64,000 nucleotides of DNA from Branchiostoma floridae (Eukaryota > Chordata > Leptocardii > Amphioxiformes > Branchiostomatidae): the NCBI RefSeq assembly GCF_000003815.2, contig NC_049990.1, positions 5,798,757-5,862,756 of the forward strand, in the 5' to 3' direction. Positions 1 to 12,600 of the stretch are shown in pieces. Below the pieces are notes generated by a model. The model saw only the letters and a program-made list of their open reading frames with translations, was not told the DNA's origin and searched no databases. The first letter of the stretch is position 1. Each line of letters starts with the position of its first letter. Both the position numbers and the translations under genes were made by a program.

Positions 1-1263
1 CTTAGCAACGGTTGCCATAGAAACATGCTACTAGTACGTACTTTGAAAGGTCAGAAAATTAAAACTCTCCTGCTTCTTGCTGCTTTTACTTATTTTGATG
101 TTATTTGGATAAGTATTACTCAAATTATGCTGCTTTGTTTTATCATAGTTTAACACCCCCAGAATAGACATTTTTGGTCAAAAATAGCCCAAAACGGCCA
201 TCTTAATAAAAAAAATTATGACTAAGTTAACAGCTAAAAGTACAATACATCTGATAGGGGATCTTGAAATCTACATTTGCAGTTTGAAGAAAATTTTAAT
301 GATTACCGATGTACAGAAGGAGCCAAAATAGACATTTTTAGTCAAACATTGCGCCAAATAACCTTTTTTTTTTACAAATTATGTTGGTCTTGACAAACCA
401 ATATACACAACATGCTAAGGAAACATATTTCTTGTATGATTCGACCAAATTTTATCATTGTAACTTAAATTATTATAGCACAGACGTCAATAGTGTAGCT
501 ATTTGCTGGGAAAATCGGTTACCTAGCAACCGTTGCTAAGAAACAGCATTTTGAATTGGCACCACCCTTGAAAAATATTTAGTACATACTCAGGAATCAT
601 CATACCAAGTTTCATGCTTTTACCACATTTTGCACAATTCTAGCTATATTTTGCACCAATCGCCTAGACTATGTCAGTGATTGACATTGTGAAGATATTT
701 CTGTAGTCAAAATGAAACAAGAAGGGAGTAGAAACAGAAAGAAACAACATCCTGACTCCTGAGACTCAAACCCACAGGAAATCTGGGCCGCCAGAACACA
801 AACCCAACGCATAAACCACAATATCAAAAGCTCAGAGCTGTTGGCGTGGTCACTTTGGCAGCGCTTTAACCCCAATGTCACAAAAGTAAAGCACAAACCA
901 ACAACCTAGGATCAGTTCTCTGATTGTTCTGAAGTTGAAATGACCCAAAGCCTATGTCATCAGGTCAAACTCAAAGACGCCTGACAGTCGGTATCAGCCC
1001 CTTGGTTGAAGACATTTGTGACCCACTGCTGATGTCACGTGACATTGGCTTTTAGGACATTTCAACTTGAGAAAGACTGATCGTAAGCTTTTGCTAAGCT
1101 ATTAACTTTGTGTACAGAAATAGACTGTAAAATTTTCCCATACCTTATAGTTTGAGATATAATATAACCAGCTTAAAGATGACAACTATTTGTTGCTGCT
1201 TGATCTACAACTTGAGAGTTTGAATAAAAAAACTTGAGGAAATGATTAGAACTATTTTATTAC
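1..1263. other. Repetitive non-coding DNA, presumed MPDU1 intron 2
   Basis: No exon could be supported here. The first 15 bases (CTTAGCAACGGTTGC) recur in inverted orientation near 526-540, so positions 1-540 may be the ends of one repeat cut by the window edge. An imperfect inverted repeat spans about 911-1085; its arms share the core AAGTTGAAATG and a nearby GTCA-rich block, as expected of a MITE-like remnant. Because MPDU1 exon 2 ends at 1264 with a GT donor, this stretch should be the start of intron 2. Confidence 0.5.
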
Positions 1264-2398
1264 CAATGGAGGAGCCCAGGATGATGCCATAGCCCAGAAC
1301 TTTGCTGATCAGGATCTTCAGGCACTCAACTGTTGGAGCGAAGAAAACAGGAGACATAAAAATCACAGGCATAACTACATGACTGATAAGTAATTGCAAT
1401 CACCCTCCCTCTTACTTAGTTACTCACTCTTTAATTTGTGTGATGATGATGAATGGCTATAACTATATTTGTCTATTTATTGGGTCCAACTTGGGGCAGA
1501 CTGTGCAGGAGTGCAGTGGGTCTGGTTGCACAGTGAACTGATCATCTGTCACTGTGTCAGGATGTAAAGGACAAGAAGAAGGGTCCAATATCACCATTAA
1601 AGCACAGGAATACACATCTACAAGAATATGTACAGTATGCTTTGATGACTAAATATTCATGTAGGTGGCTATATTTTGTTGAACCGGGCTTCTCTTAAAA
1701 TTGGCTACCCAATTTATTGAATGGGTTACATAAAAGACTCATAAATAAATAGACAATGTTAGATATTCCAGTAAATAGTCTGACCCCATTTATTGGCCGG
1801 AAAAGGAGTTAACAACTACTTCTTTCACAACTTTGTTTACATCTCTCTTGTAACTTTAAAAATCATTACATGCAAAGTATACCAAATCTTACATGGGATG
1901 GACTTATTTTCTACATTGTATAAATAATACACCAGATGTATTATTACTATAACCTGACGAAAGTGCACTGTAAATGAAAATATGGAAATTAACAAGCTGG
2001 TCAAAGGTCATATTTGTGTAAACAAATAATGTTGCTCCATAGGTAAATAAGTCTTAGCAACAATTGTACAAGTTTCGGCAATCTTTTTGTTCGTTCTCGA
2101 GCCTGAATATTAGCATAACTGCTGGCTAAATATGTACTGCTGGCTAAATATGTTTTGTACAGTTACACAATAACCTTGTAAATACTGCAACGTTGCAAAA
2201 AATCGCAGCCATTCATAATTTTGTTTCCCAAACAACAACTTAATTCGCGGGTTATACGTAAAGAAGGTTGACTCTATATTTAGTAAAAAGCCTACCGTGA
2301 AAGATGTTAAAGTTGACGAGCAGCTCCTCTATGCAGGAGTGCGGAATCAGGAAAAGTAGTAGAGACTCGAGCCACGCTGGAATCCACGAAGCCGCCAT
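1264..2398 (-). CDS. MPDU1: MPDU1-like, first two exons (partial, runs off left edge)
   Basis: MPDU1 is an ER membrane protein of the PQ-loop type needed for use of dolichol-phosphate mannose and glucose in glycosylation. Exon 1 is 2296-2398 (ATG at 2398, 34 codons plus one base, donor GTAGGC). Exon 2 is 1264-1329 (acceptor ...CCAACAG, donor GTAATA), and both exons end in phase 1. The joined product begins with MAASWIPAWLESLLL. It continues into ECLKILISKVLGYGIILG, which lines up without gaps with the human MPDU1 stretch around PCLKILLSKGLGLGI, and the preceding exon aligns with the human N-terminal loop. The remaining exons, with the PQ motifs, were not found down to position 1 and should lie to the left. 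Family recall is from memory and no search was run. Confidence 0.8.
1330..2295 (-). other. MPDU1 intron 1
   Basis: This 966 base interval is bounded by a GT donor next to 2296 and an AG acceptor next to 1329 on the minus strand. It is AT-rich. I see no coding signal, no clear transposon ends and no long repeat in it. Confidence 0.6.
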
Positions 2399-3368
2399 CT
2401 TCACCTGGTCAAAGGTCAAAGGTGTGAAGAAGTTCCTGCAGTTTGATACTGAATCGGCAGATGACGTTGCGTCAAAGGTGGCGTGGACCCTGCAGTTCAG
2501 TACTGAGTCGGTAGATGTCGTCAAAACTACATGGATGATTCAAGCTCGTTGACTTCCATCCGGTCAATCAATAAGTGAGTTAATGATAAAACATGGTGGG
2601 CGAAAGCTTTCTCACCAAGACACTTTTATAGTCGTGTGCACTTGCCATAATCATCTAGACTCAAAATTTAGCAGAACAACAACATGTCTGATTTATTTAT
2701 ATTTGCACAAATGTTTCAAGTGTAATCGTGTGTTTTCAAAAGAGAGAAGAAACTGAGATGTGCGGCAAAGCATGTTAACATTGTTAACGTTATTCTTATT
2801 CTTTTCATTTCTTTCATATTCAGTACACCATGTATGGTGTCGTATGCATTCATCCCCCTGGGGAATGAATACGCAATGACTTATTTCAATGTCTATAACA
2901 AGCTATACAAGAATGATATCGATAAAACTGGCGACAGTCAACTTTGTCACAAAAAATCACTTTAATCATCATCATCATTTCCACCGCATTTCAGTGCAAC
3001 AAGTACATCGACGTCCACTGTTGTTTTTTCAATGCTGTTCACTGAACCCCTGTCAGTCATATGAGGCACTTAAATGGACAATGAGGTATCATAAATACAT
3101 TTTGAAACATATCGCAAGCTGCAGAATAGATTCTCACATGTTGTTTCTGGTAGTATTCAAATGCTAATAATCCCTAACTTTGCCTGATACATTTGACACC
3201 AATGTATGATGTTTATCTCTACACAAATAGCACCAACATTGCGACGCCCATTGGCTCATGGGCTTAACATCATCAAACATGACAATTGCTTTTAAATCGA
3301 ATATTCTCACCCCTGAGAGCTTTAAACGACTACATAACACATCCCGAAGTCTTTGTTCGTGTTCATGA
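2399..3368. other. Intergenic, MPDU1 promoter side to cassette A gene 2 tail
   Basis: This stretch separates the MPDU1 start (2398, minus) from the stop of cassette A gene 2 (3369, minus). A short degenerate duplication occurs at about 2436-2520, where CCTGCAGTT, TACTGA and TCGG each appear twice. No other gene is visible; short open frames here do not resemble a known family and lack splice logic. Confidence 0.5.
2406..2418 (+). promoter_or_regulatory. DR1-type nuclear receptor half-site pair
   Basis: The plus strand reads TGGTCA-A-AGGTCA, a direct repeat of nuclear receptor half-sites with one base between them (DR1, the HNF4/RXR/COUP-TF class). It lies 7 bases upstream of the MPDU1 start codon, so it would be in the 5' untranslated region or core promoter. 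The half-site pattern then runs on as AAGG. The match is seen directly; binding is inferred. Confidence 0.35.
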
Positions 3369-4742
3369 TTACTCGTGTTCCAGATATTCTTCGGCTGCCT
3401 TCATATCATCTGTTATACCCAGTGTACCTCTTTGACTAGCCCTTTGAGTGCCATGTTCTTTCTTCTTCGCGCCCGTCCTTATACCACAATCATAATGAGT
3501 ATACACACCAACAAGCAAAAGGACTCGCCCCATCTGTTTGTAATTCTGTTCTACATAGACCAACAAGCAGTCAGAACCATCTCCATTGAGATGGACTTTA
3601 AGAAGCTGGCTTCCGCCATGGACATTTTTACCGCCCAGCCTGTAGTTCACTTTTGATCTAAATTTTTGTAAACCTTGGCGAAGTTTTCTGTCATGACCAC
3701 TTGCAGTAAATTTGCATAGCTTACCATTTACGTCAGTATAAGAGTTACATCCTGTGCGCAGAGCTTCCAGTGCAGGGCGCATATGCCCATGACACAGGTG
3801 TATCATGTTTTCTAGGCTTTTGGCAAAGCTGCTCCTCCATTCTTGTGGTAGGACAAGGGTTGCTGTCGGCCCCTGTTCCTCCTCAGGTGCCCCTCCTACC
3901 GCCCCGCCCACAGCGCCCTCTTCCTCCCCTCCCTGTAGTGCACCGCCTGCGTTGCTCTGTTTCACCCCATCCTGGAGGAAGTAGAGCATCATCTCCACAA
4001 TGTTGCCACCTTCTTCCAGCTTTTTGGTTACCAAGCCGACAAAACAATCATCTTTCTTGGTAGTTACACTGAAGCTACGGTTAAGGTATTACAACTTCCG
4101 GAACACATTGTTTTGTTTGTTTGTTTGTTTGTTTGTTTGTTTGTTTGTTTGTTTGTTTGTTTGTTTGAACAGGTAGGCACACGGTCACCCTTTCCCTGGT
4201 CTATAATGGTGTATGTGGAACAAGCGCTACATTGCTGGTATCGTAACAACAAAGGTCAAGGTAAATTTAACTAATTTCATTTTAAGGTATTAAGGTAGTA
4301 AGGTATAGCAGAGAGACATTTGTTAATGGTTGACTTTGACACCACTCGCCCCCCTCCCTTCATAAAACTCTACAAGCTCGAAAGGATACAACGAATATTG
4401 TACAGGATCGGTCTGGAGCACATCCTCAGCCATCTTCTGGAACAGCCGTAAGGGATCAGGGTTGTTGGCAGGTAAACGTACTTCTTCCTGTGGATCCCTC
4501 AGTCGGTCGATGTACCGCGGGACAAGTTGTTGGAGATACTCGCCTTGGTGTCCCATTTGTTGGCTTCGTTCAACAAGCTTCTTGAACAGCTTCTTACGTT
4601 CTTTGTTTAACACCTTGATGTCATAAATTCTGGCATTCCTATAGCTAAGCTTCCCTACGCACTTTTGGGTTACATCTGATTGTTTGCAAACAATTTGGTA
4701 AGGTTTTAGTACTGACATTAGGTCTACACTATCTGTCTCCAT
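3369..4742 (-). CDS. Cassette A gene 2, uncharacterised two-exon protein (357 aa)
   Basis: Exon 1 is 4369-4742 (124 codons plus two bases) and exon 2 is 3369-4068, giving 357 residues. The donor is the weak GTTTTATG and the acceptor is CTTCAG; the join is in phase 2, exactly as in the paralogue at 25063-26247. Exon 1 is lysine/arginine-rich and charged, with LVERSQQMGHQGEYL near residue 60. Exon 2 starts VTTKKDDCFVGLV, passes through an acidic glycine-rich linker (EEEGAVGGAVGG), and ends in a conserved block with LEALRTGCNSYTD, KVHLNGDGSDCLLVYVEQN and RVLLLVGVYTHYDCG. The beta-rich tail faintly recalls RelE/HigB-type ribonuclease folds, but this is only pattern resemblance. I do not recognise the family. 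If the intron is not removed, exon 1 alone would encode a 139-residue product ending at 4323. Confidence 0.65.
4110..4167 (+). repeat. (GTTT)n microsatellite in cassette A gene 2 intron
   Basis: About fourteen uninterrupted GTTT units lie in the short intron of cassette A gene 2 (4069-4368). The intron of the paralogue in cassette B (25407-25550) has no such tract and is about half as long, so this expansion accounts for part of the length difference. Confidence 0.8.
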
Positions 4743-6692
4743 GGTTCAATCGCTAATACCACCTTCCGCACCATACAAAGTTAACTTTGAACCCTTTCTG
4801 GACGACCTCTATGGCCTCTGACGTAAGAATATTAGAACGTACCACGCCATACGTTGTTGCGTTTTTTTTTTCATTTACATTCAAACCGTTTCCAATCATA
4901 TTTGTAGATAGCTGCCAAGTTTATGTGTAATATTTAAGTATATTGTAGAATGCATATTTTGATATTGTGTCTCAAATATTTGACAAAACCAATGTACTGT
5001 CTTAGAGTGAATAACAAGTCATCTTATTCACACGTGATAACTCGTTCAAAGTACAGTCCACAAAAGATAAGGCCACAGCAAGTACATTTTATGGGCATTG
5101 TTCCCTTTACTGACCCCCTGCGGTAATGGTCAACATATAGTAAGGAAATCCGAAAATCGGAAGATGACGAAGATGTATGCCGTGTGGTATCCAAGAGTGT
5201 AGTTGAAGAAGTGAACCTAATTCGGTAGTTGTTGTCTTTGAAAGCGACACTGTATAGTGAGGTAGCCTTGAGTGTACTTGCTAGCTTGGTAAGTAATACT
5301 CGGGTACCATAAAATTGTCATTTTGCGCACTTCTCGGCATAAAAGGGAAAAACATTTTTGGATGTGAAACCACTTTTTTTCAGATTATGCATTCTGTATT
5401 GTTGTTTTTTCCCGCACTCTCGTATTAAATGTAGAGTCTGCAGAGGATGTCATCCATGAAAATGACCTGCCCTGGTCTATAAACCACCTTACTCATATGC
5501 GGCTGTGTCAATACTTCCTGGCATTTGATGCTGACGAGTGACAATCGGATGGGGTACAAAGTTCTGAACTGACTTAACAAAGTTCTGTAGCGGTCGGATT
5601 TATAACTGATTAGTGTGACAAAGGTAAAATCGATAAGGCATATGGCCTGTCACGAGGCTGTTTGTTCAAAGCTAAACATCAACCTAACCTTCTACGTTGT
5701 TGCTTGTCTGCAGTTAGTTTGTTTGGTATTTGTAAATTAGTTTAGGCGTGATAAATGGCACAGACACGTACGCATGCTGGAAAATACACAGTCATATCCA
5801 ACATCAAACCTAACTTTGTCTCTCCTTCATCCGCCAGGCCCACTTTTCTGCCATGGCCAGATGAAGGTTTTGATAGTGCAGGTTGATACAACAAGACCAT
5901 AGAAAAAACAAAGACACTATTCTTTGTGAAGATTTATTAGCGTGATTCATAGTCTTTGAACAAAAAAAAATGTCCAGTAACAGCACAGAGTATTTTCGAG
6001 TATGTATATGGATGGCAATTTCTTACATGTTGAAATCAAGGTTATTCTTTTCTCCCCATAGATGGTTAAATTATTCTGAGAGTAATTCTTTCTTTATATT
6101 CCTGTTCCTCCATCTTGTTGTCTTTGCCTCTTTTTTGTCACATTCACATTTTCTCTCTCTTCTTCGGTCTTGTTACATTCGGCTGTTTTTCTGTCAGTCA
6201 GTCTTTCTTTCTGTTTCTCCAACTCGTTATCTTTGCCACTTCTTCTATATGACAGTGGCCTTGTAATCACCAGCCTCTTCGTTCAAGCACGACAGCTACT
6301 TCGGCATTTTATGCGCGCTGACCGTTTCCTGTCCTTCTTGGCCTTTCCTTCTTTTCTTTTCAAGAAGTGTACGAAGACTGGAGTGTCAAGTCTTTCTCTC
6401 TATCTTGGGGAATTTGAGTCTAGCAAGCCCGTCTTTATTTGCCCATTGATTTATTCGGGGACATCGAGATTGTGTTGCTATCTTAAAACTGCTTAACTGC
6501 AAAACTGCTTCGGTGATTTCCATTGTTGCCTGGGTCATGGTCTTCCAATGCCCGGATTTGTTTGAAGATTACTAATTGGACGATACTCATCACAAACACA
6601 ATGAAGAGTATTATGGAAATTATGGTCATGTATCTTAGACGGTGCGTATCGGTTGTAGCTTTTAAATATTAGTCTAACTCTGACCATTCCTA
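4743..6692. other. Spacer between cassette A genes 2 and 1
   Basis: This interval separates the start of gene 2 (4742) from the stop of gene 1 (6693), both on the minus strand. It is pyrimidine-rich around 6070-6350 (runs of TTCTTTC), which produces meaningless open frames. No exon, transposon end or RNA gene could be supported apart from the CRE-like site at 4819. Confidence 0.5.
4819..4826 (-). promoter_or_regulatory. CRE/ATF-like site upstream of cassette A gene 2
   Basis: On the minus strand the sequence is TTACGTCA, a CRE/ATF variant. It lies 76 bases upstream of the ATG at 4742. The paralogue in cassette B has a perfect TGACGTCA 67 bases upstream of its ATG, so a CREB/ATF-type site may have been kept in both copies. 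Confidence 0.4.
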
Positions 6693-7792
6693 TCATTCTG
6701 AGTCGCTTGAGTCGCTTGTCATTGCTGCCTCGGGTCCCCCCAACCACGCTTCAATATCGTCATACAAATCCTGCCAGTTCTTATAAAGAAGGCTCACATC
6801 ATCTGCGTCTTGCAGGTCGTACGCATCCAAGTCTAACCGTCCTAATTTGGACAGGATCCTCCTCAACTTTGCCTCGTGTTGTTTCACACGGCCGTTAGCA
6901 AACGTCAATCGCCTCCTGAGATCAGTTATGATTTGTTTTGCCTTGTCCTTTTCTTTTGCCAACGCAAACTGTAACTCACCCACGAGCCTCAGTATGCTTA
7001 TCTTCACAGTAACCTTAAGTTTGCCTTTGTCTTGCTCGTTTCTTCCTGGAAGTAAGTGTTGATCTACCTCGGAGACGACACGAGAGGGAGCGCTGTAACA
7101 TACAGAAATTACGGTCTCAAAACTTTACTGTGAAAAAACTAGCATTAGGTCAACATATAAACAAGGTATGAACAAGAACGAGGAACTTCCTGCTTCAGAA
7201 CGGTTTCCCAACTGTTAATATAAAATACCTTCTCATCAACCTGATACCCATTTTTCAGTTCATAATTTAGAAGAACAGTGTAGTTGTCTGAATTGATTAT
7301 AACATTTTTATTGCTTCAATAGATTTGTAAAATACAGAGATGTTCATAGCCAAACAGTTATATTAATTGCAATCATGGTATTCGGCTAGAATGTTGCAGT
7401 ATACAGCTTTGTCGCATCTACAGATCTACTTTACAATTCAATGCAACCACAAATTGACGAAGGTAATATTGTCTTGCAATTGATTTTCCGATATATAAAA
7501 AGAATTCTATATTAGTGTTGCAAATTCTATCTTGTAAAGGGTGATTTACTGACCTGGACATGAATATTCCTTCGTCGTCTTGCGTGGGTGTGCAAATTTT
7601 TTTGGGAGCTATTGTTGTAACGGCTGGTGGAAAAACCTGGTCCACTGGTGTATACCTAGTCGGCTTAACAGCCACCTTTCGTCTAGGCCATGTCGAAGAC
7701 CTGACGGAAGCCGGAAAAAAGGGTATCTCGTACGTTTCCAGGGATTCATCACTTCCCCAGGACGTTATGAGTTGGTCGCTTTCACCAGACAT
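6693..7792 (-). CDS. Cassette A gene 1, uncharacterised coiled-coil protein (195 aa)
   Basis: Exon 1 is 7554-7792 (starts MSGESDQLITSWGSDE, donor GTCAGT, phase 2). Exon 2 is best read as 6693-7041, using an AG four bases inside the first candidate acceptor so that the frame is kept. The product is about 195 residues. The N-terminal exon is polar and apparently disordered and is not clearly similar to that of cassette B. Exon 2 is strongly conserved: a heptad-like helix with FANGRVKQHEAKLRRIL, then a short acidic segment, NWQDLYDDIEAWLGG and a serine/aspartate tail (MTSDSSDSE). The helix suggests a coiled coil or an oligomerisation role. I do not recognise the family. Exon 1 and the exact acceptor are less certain than exon 2. 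Confidence 0.55.
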
Positions 7793-9177
7793 TTTGCTGA
7801 ACTGAATCGACGTGACGCACAGAGAGGTTTTCTAAAACTACTGCGTGTGAGCAGTGAGCGTGCTTAACGGTATCGATTTTTTTTACTATGCTAATATTGG
7901 CGCCGTGTCAACAACGCTGACTCAAAAGTACAGTTAGATCACAAACGAAGAATGACGTCGACGCTGCGTTTAAGCTATCTTAGCCACTCACGTGGCTAAG
8001 TATGGAAGGTGTTCCATACATTTAAAAAGTAGCTAGAATTGATTTTGATTTTATTTATTTTGCACAATCATTAAAAAAGTTAACATAAAACAAATTAAAG
8101 GATGAAAGTACATGCAGGGGGGAAGAAAAAAGCCTCGTGGCTTGTACAAAGTCTTCCTCCAAAGTAACAAGATTGAATAGACGTGAAAAAATTATACATT
8201 AGACAATAATGTAACCAAAAGAATTATATCAATTAACAAAATGGAAATAAATCATAATAGTTCAATAATTGATAACTAATGCAATATCATAACGGCGAAA
8301 TGAATGAAATGATGTAATAAGAATATAACATTGAAAGAAAAGTAACAAATATATTAAATAAAGAATAACTTTTATGACGACATCTGTGCATATTACAATG
8401 TTTTGTGTGTGACTTATGTATACAGGTATCGTGTGAACTTGCCTAAAGCTCCCTTAAAGATTAAGGATCAGCATGGTGCACCTGTTTTGTTTGTTCCTGA
8501 TTTTAGAGACTCATGGGAAAGGAATATACCACCTAGCGGTAAATGAGGGTAGGCTATTGGTTTAATCCACCTTTTTTTCGTGCAGTATTGATACTGGGAA
8601 AGGGAGTTTGCCGAGAGAGGGGGTCTGCCTAGAAAATTAGTTGTGGAAGCAAGGATCGGAAATTTCATCAATGAAAGCTCCTGAAAGGTCCTTGGTGGAA
8701 GGGAGTCTCACTCCGTCTCGAAACATAGTACTGCATTTTTGGATGGGGTACGGTAGTGGACTTTGGCTTATCGTCACGTGTGTGATTCAGACACCGGTAC
8801 ATGTAATATAACACGTAGAGACATTTCTATCGTGCCTTACTAATGTAACTTGTAATTTAAAACCAACAATGTGTGCAACGGACATTAAGTCTTTTCAAAG
8901 AGACATCTACTTCTTTCCCCGTCAATTTGTAATGTCTATCCAAGTTCGTGCATAAAAGATGATAGGGTGTTGAGCAAGACAAGTCAAATAGCCGGATGTG
9001 ACCATTTTTGGACTTCCTTTTTGACACAAAGTAAACTTCCTGCTGAATCATAATGATGACTAAGTCAATAAACATCAAATACAGAACATTGATCTACGGA
9101 ATAAACCGTTGAATATACCCAATACGAGAAAAGGGTACTAAATGCTGCAAAACAACAGGCATAGAACATCGAGAATG
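7793..9177. other. Upstream region of cassette A gene 1
   Basis: Apart from the palindrome and CRE-like site near 7950-8000, this is AT-rich DNA with no supported gene. A piece at about 8588-8612 (GGGAAAGGGAGTTTGCCGAG) matches the tandem repeat found at 48.48-48.9 kb, so it is a fragment of the same interspersed element. Confidence 0.5.
7979..8000. promoter_or_regulatory. Palindrome around an E-box upstream of cassette A gene 1
   Basis: Perfect 9-base arms CTTAGCCAC (7979-7987) and GTGGCTAAG (7992-8000) flank four bases and overlap an E-box CACGTG at 7989-7994. A CRE-like TGACGTCG lies nearby at 7953-7960. Both are within about 210 bases upstream of the start codon at 7792, so a promoter role is plausible. 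Confidence 0.35.
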
Positions 9178-9665
9178 TGCCGGTGTGCACAGCGTTCTCG
9201 CCCCCCCCCGTGATCTCGCCCCGCCGGGGGCGAAATCCTAGCGATCTCGCCCTCCCCGGTTAGTGATCTCGCCCCCCTACCTCGCCCCCCTTTAGCGATT
9301 TCGCCCCCCCCCCCAAAAAAACGTGTTTACATGATATTTTAGAAGTTGATTGGTATAAATCACACAATGCAGTTTCAGAATGATATAAGTACACGAGATT
9401 GATACATAACTCCATCCATAGTATCAATATTAACGTAAGTACACGTACATGGCAATAAGATAGTTGAACTTGTTTCAGACAAGGAGGGTTGGGTCCCTTG
9501 TATTCCCTTTATTGCATGTACCTGAGTCTCGACATGAGATATGTTTCATTGTATTAACCTGTCCTCAAGCAACCTATATATCTCCAATATGAAGTCTCTA
9601 TTATGAATTGACCACAAAAGAACTTTTGCATAATTACAAGAAGATTAACAAATGAAATAAACAAA

Positions 9666-12600
9666 ACTAGAAAGGCCGACATTTGCTTAAGAGCAAATAC
9701 AGCATATTTCAGCCATACCCCTTCCCACGCAACATTGGACTGTTCCAAATCACCCCTGCGCAAAAATGGAACATCATATTAACAGTACATTATCCCCCAA
9801 AGTGGACTGGTATTGTGAATTGATTCCAGGTAAAAACAGAGCTTGCTTCTATTTTTCAGAAAATGACAATAATCACACCTTCCATTCAGAAAATTTTCAT
9901 CATGACTGAAAATTGTTGAATGACTTCATGTAATGTCATTAACAATTTTCAGTACGATAACTAGGTGTAAGTTTAAAAAAGTATAAGCTCCTTGTGATGT
10001 GGGTACATTTATTATTGCAGTGAACTTTTTTTATTCAAGTAGGGCATACGATTTAATAATTATCAAGCAGGTGCAGGTACTGTAGGAGCGTTTGTTTTCT
10101 TCAAGCTGTAAAACTGTTAAACTGTTTTACTTTGTATGCAATCAGCCATCGAGCCTATTCTTATTTTAGTTTAACAACTTCCTGCCAGACCCGGAAGATA
10201 CGATTGAACCTTGTTCGAGGATTTATTTTCGTCTGTCTGGTCAGTCTGTTCATACCCTGGCGCTGAGAGAGTTTTATTGGGCTGAAACTCTGGCAGTTTA
10301 AAGTTACTTACAATTTAAATGTTCAAAGTTTATGTCAAACAACAACAGCACTAGGAAATGTGGCCACTATAGACAGGTGGTCACTATAGAGAAAATGCTG
10401 ATCTATTGACTAGGAGCCATACGTTACACATGATCATTAATCATATAAACATTGCACAGGTAAGCCAATTGTTTAGATGTACAATTAAGTTCAAATAATT
10501 CTGAAGAGAAATATTGATGAGAAAATAATCATTCTCGCCACTGTCTAACTTATAATTACGTATCAAAACTAAACGCAGATTTTCTAACTAACGCACCTTT
10601 CGCCGACTTCATCAAAGGACCGCCGGCTATCAATCAAACACGGCTGTTGATTAGACTTAGAGTTTCAAACAGCCATGTGCTGTGTGCCAGTTGACAGCGA
10701 ACTTCATGCTACGTGATGTTTTACATTGCTTGGACCTTCTTTCCTACAGCGGTGCTTCTACAAAATATTTAGACTGTAACACTGAGTCCCACATGTTTTA
10801 TAGAATAGAATTTGACGCAGAACAGCGTTTTTTGCTGGGTATTTTTCTTGAAACATGTTCGTGGGAATATCAGCGAGGCGGCGACGTAGGGATATCAGAC
10901 CGTCAACAAAAGTCGCACGGCGGCTAACGGCGCATCGAAGATACTAGCGCTATAAATAAGCGCTTCAACTAAGGATGGCAACCCGTACAATATTTTTGTA
11001 TACTGTTGAGCTAAGTAAAGTTTGTTGTTTATGAGGTTTTAGTTGTCTTTGAAGCTTTGACCCGAAATATTTTAAAGTCAAACTGCTGAAGAGAAGTAAG
11101 TGACTGCTACGATTATCGTAGATATGGCCCTAAAAAAACTGATAAAAGAAGCCTTCTCAATAGTCTAAAATGCAAGAGCTTCCGGGGGGGCTTCACCCAC
11201 CTGGGTCCCCCCCACAGTGGCCCTGCCCCTGGACCCCGCCAGGGACATTTCGGCGGCCCCCGGACCCCTGTCCGACGCTTTGAAAAAATCCTGGCGAGAA
11301 GTCTGTACGGCCTGAGTCTTCAAGTTAACGTATTGTGTGGTCCCGCTTATGAATATTAATTAGCCTTTGCTTTCCTCTTCGCTGATTGGCTGAACCATTA
11401 ATTGAATTAACTCTTCCTGCCGGCTAGACGCAGGTGCAGATGTCGGCTCTGTGGGGTGAACGTCCGAAAGATCATGGCATGGAGAACGAAAGAAAACCAA
11501 TTTCCCCTAAAAAAGTGCTGTAATTAAGCCTTTTACAGTACTTTAAGCCAGAAATTTTACATGGATCATTTTAACAACTATCTTATGCATATCTATACCA
11601 AATGTTACTCATACCAGGGTACAGGGGTGCAAAATATACCGTTATAAGACCGTCAACAACAGTCGCACGGAGCTAACAGCGCAGCGAAAATACCATCGCT
11701 AGCGTTTCAACTTCGGATAACAAGTTATAAGTACTGTTGAACTCAGTAACGTTAAAGTTTGTTTTTAGTTGCCTTTGACGGTTTGACCTGAAATAGTGTT
11801 ACGCTAAACTCCTGAAGAGAAGTTAAGTGACTGCTGCGATTATCATAGATATGCCCCTAAGAACTGATACAATATAAAGCCTTCTGAATAGTGTAAAATG
11901 CGAGAGCCTTAGGCGGGCTTCGCTCCCCCTGGCGGGAACACTGCTATATACGGGATCACGAGGCCCCGCTTATGAATATTAATTAGCCTTTGGCCTCCTC
12001 TTCGCTGATTGGCTAGGTCTTTGATTCAATCAACTCTCCGGCTGACGCGCACAGGTGTGGCTCTGTGCGGGGTCACGGAAGGTCACGTCAGGAGGCCAAA
12101 AGAAAACAAATTTCCCCTCAGAAAAGTGCCAAAATTAATCATTTTAAAGTTGTTTATGTCAAAAATTTGACTTGAATCTTGTTACCAAGTATCTAATGCC
12201 TATCTATACCAAATTTCAGGTCATTTAATTGTAATACCAGGGTACAGGAGCCAAAAGTGTCCTTTTTTGGTAAAAAATTGGCCAAAAATCGCAAAAATAA
12301 GCATTTTGTTGCACTGTACACCAAAAGTGTTATTGAATTTATATGAAGGAATTATCAAGGCACATCTGTGTCAAATTTCAGCTCATTCGGTTGCAATACC
12401 AAGGTACAGGAGCCAAAAGTGTCCTTTTTTGGTCAAAAATTGGTAAAAAAATCGCAAAAATATGCATTTTGTTGTACTGTACACCAAAAGTGTTATTGAA
12501 TTTATATGGGGGCATTATCAAGGCACATCTCTGTCAAATTTCAGCTCATTTGGTTGTAATACCAGGGTACAGGGGCCAAAAGTGTCCTTTTTTGGTCAAA

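Noticed and set aside
5970..6496. Serine/phenylalanine/leucine-rich frames that look like membrane segments
   Set aside because: They derive from a TTC/TCT-rich low-complexity stretch; hydrophobic runs are a by-product.
9198..9313. Phased short C-rich repeats as a possible CRISPR array
   Set aside because: Units are irregular homopolymer-rich minisatellites without unique spacers, in an animal genome.
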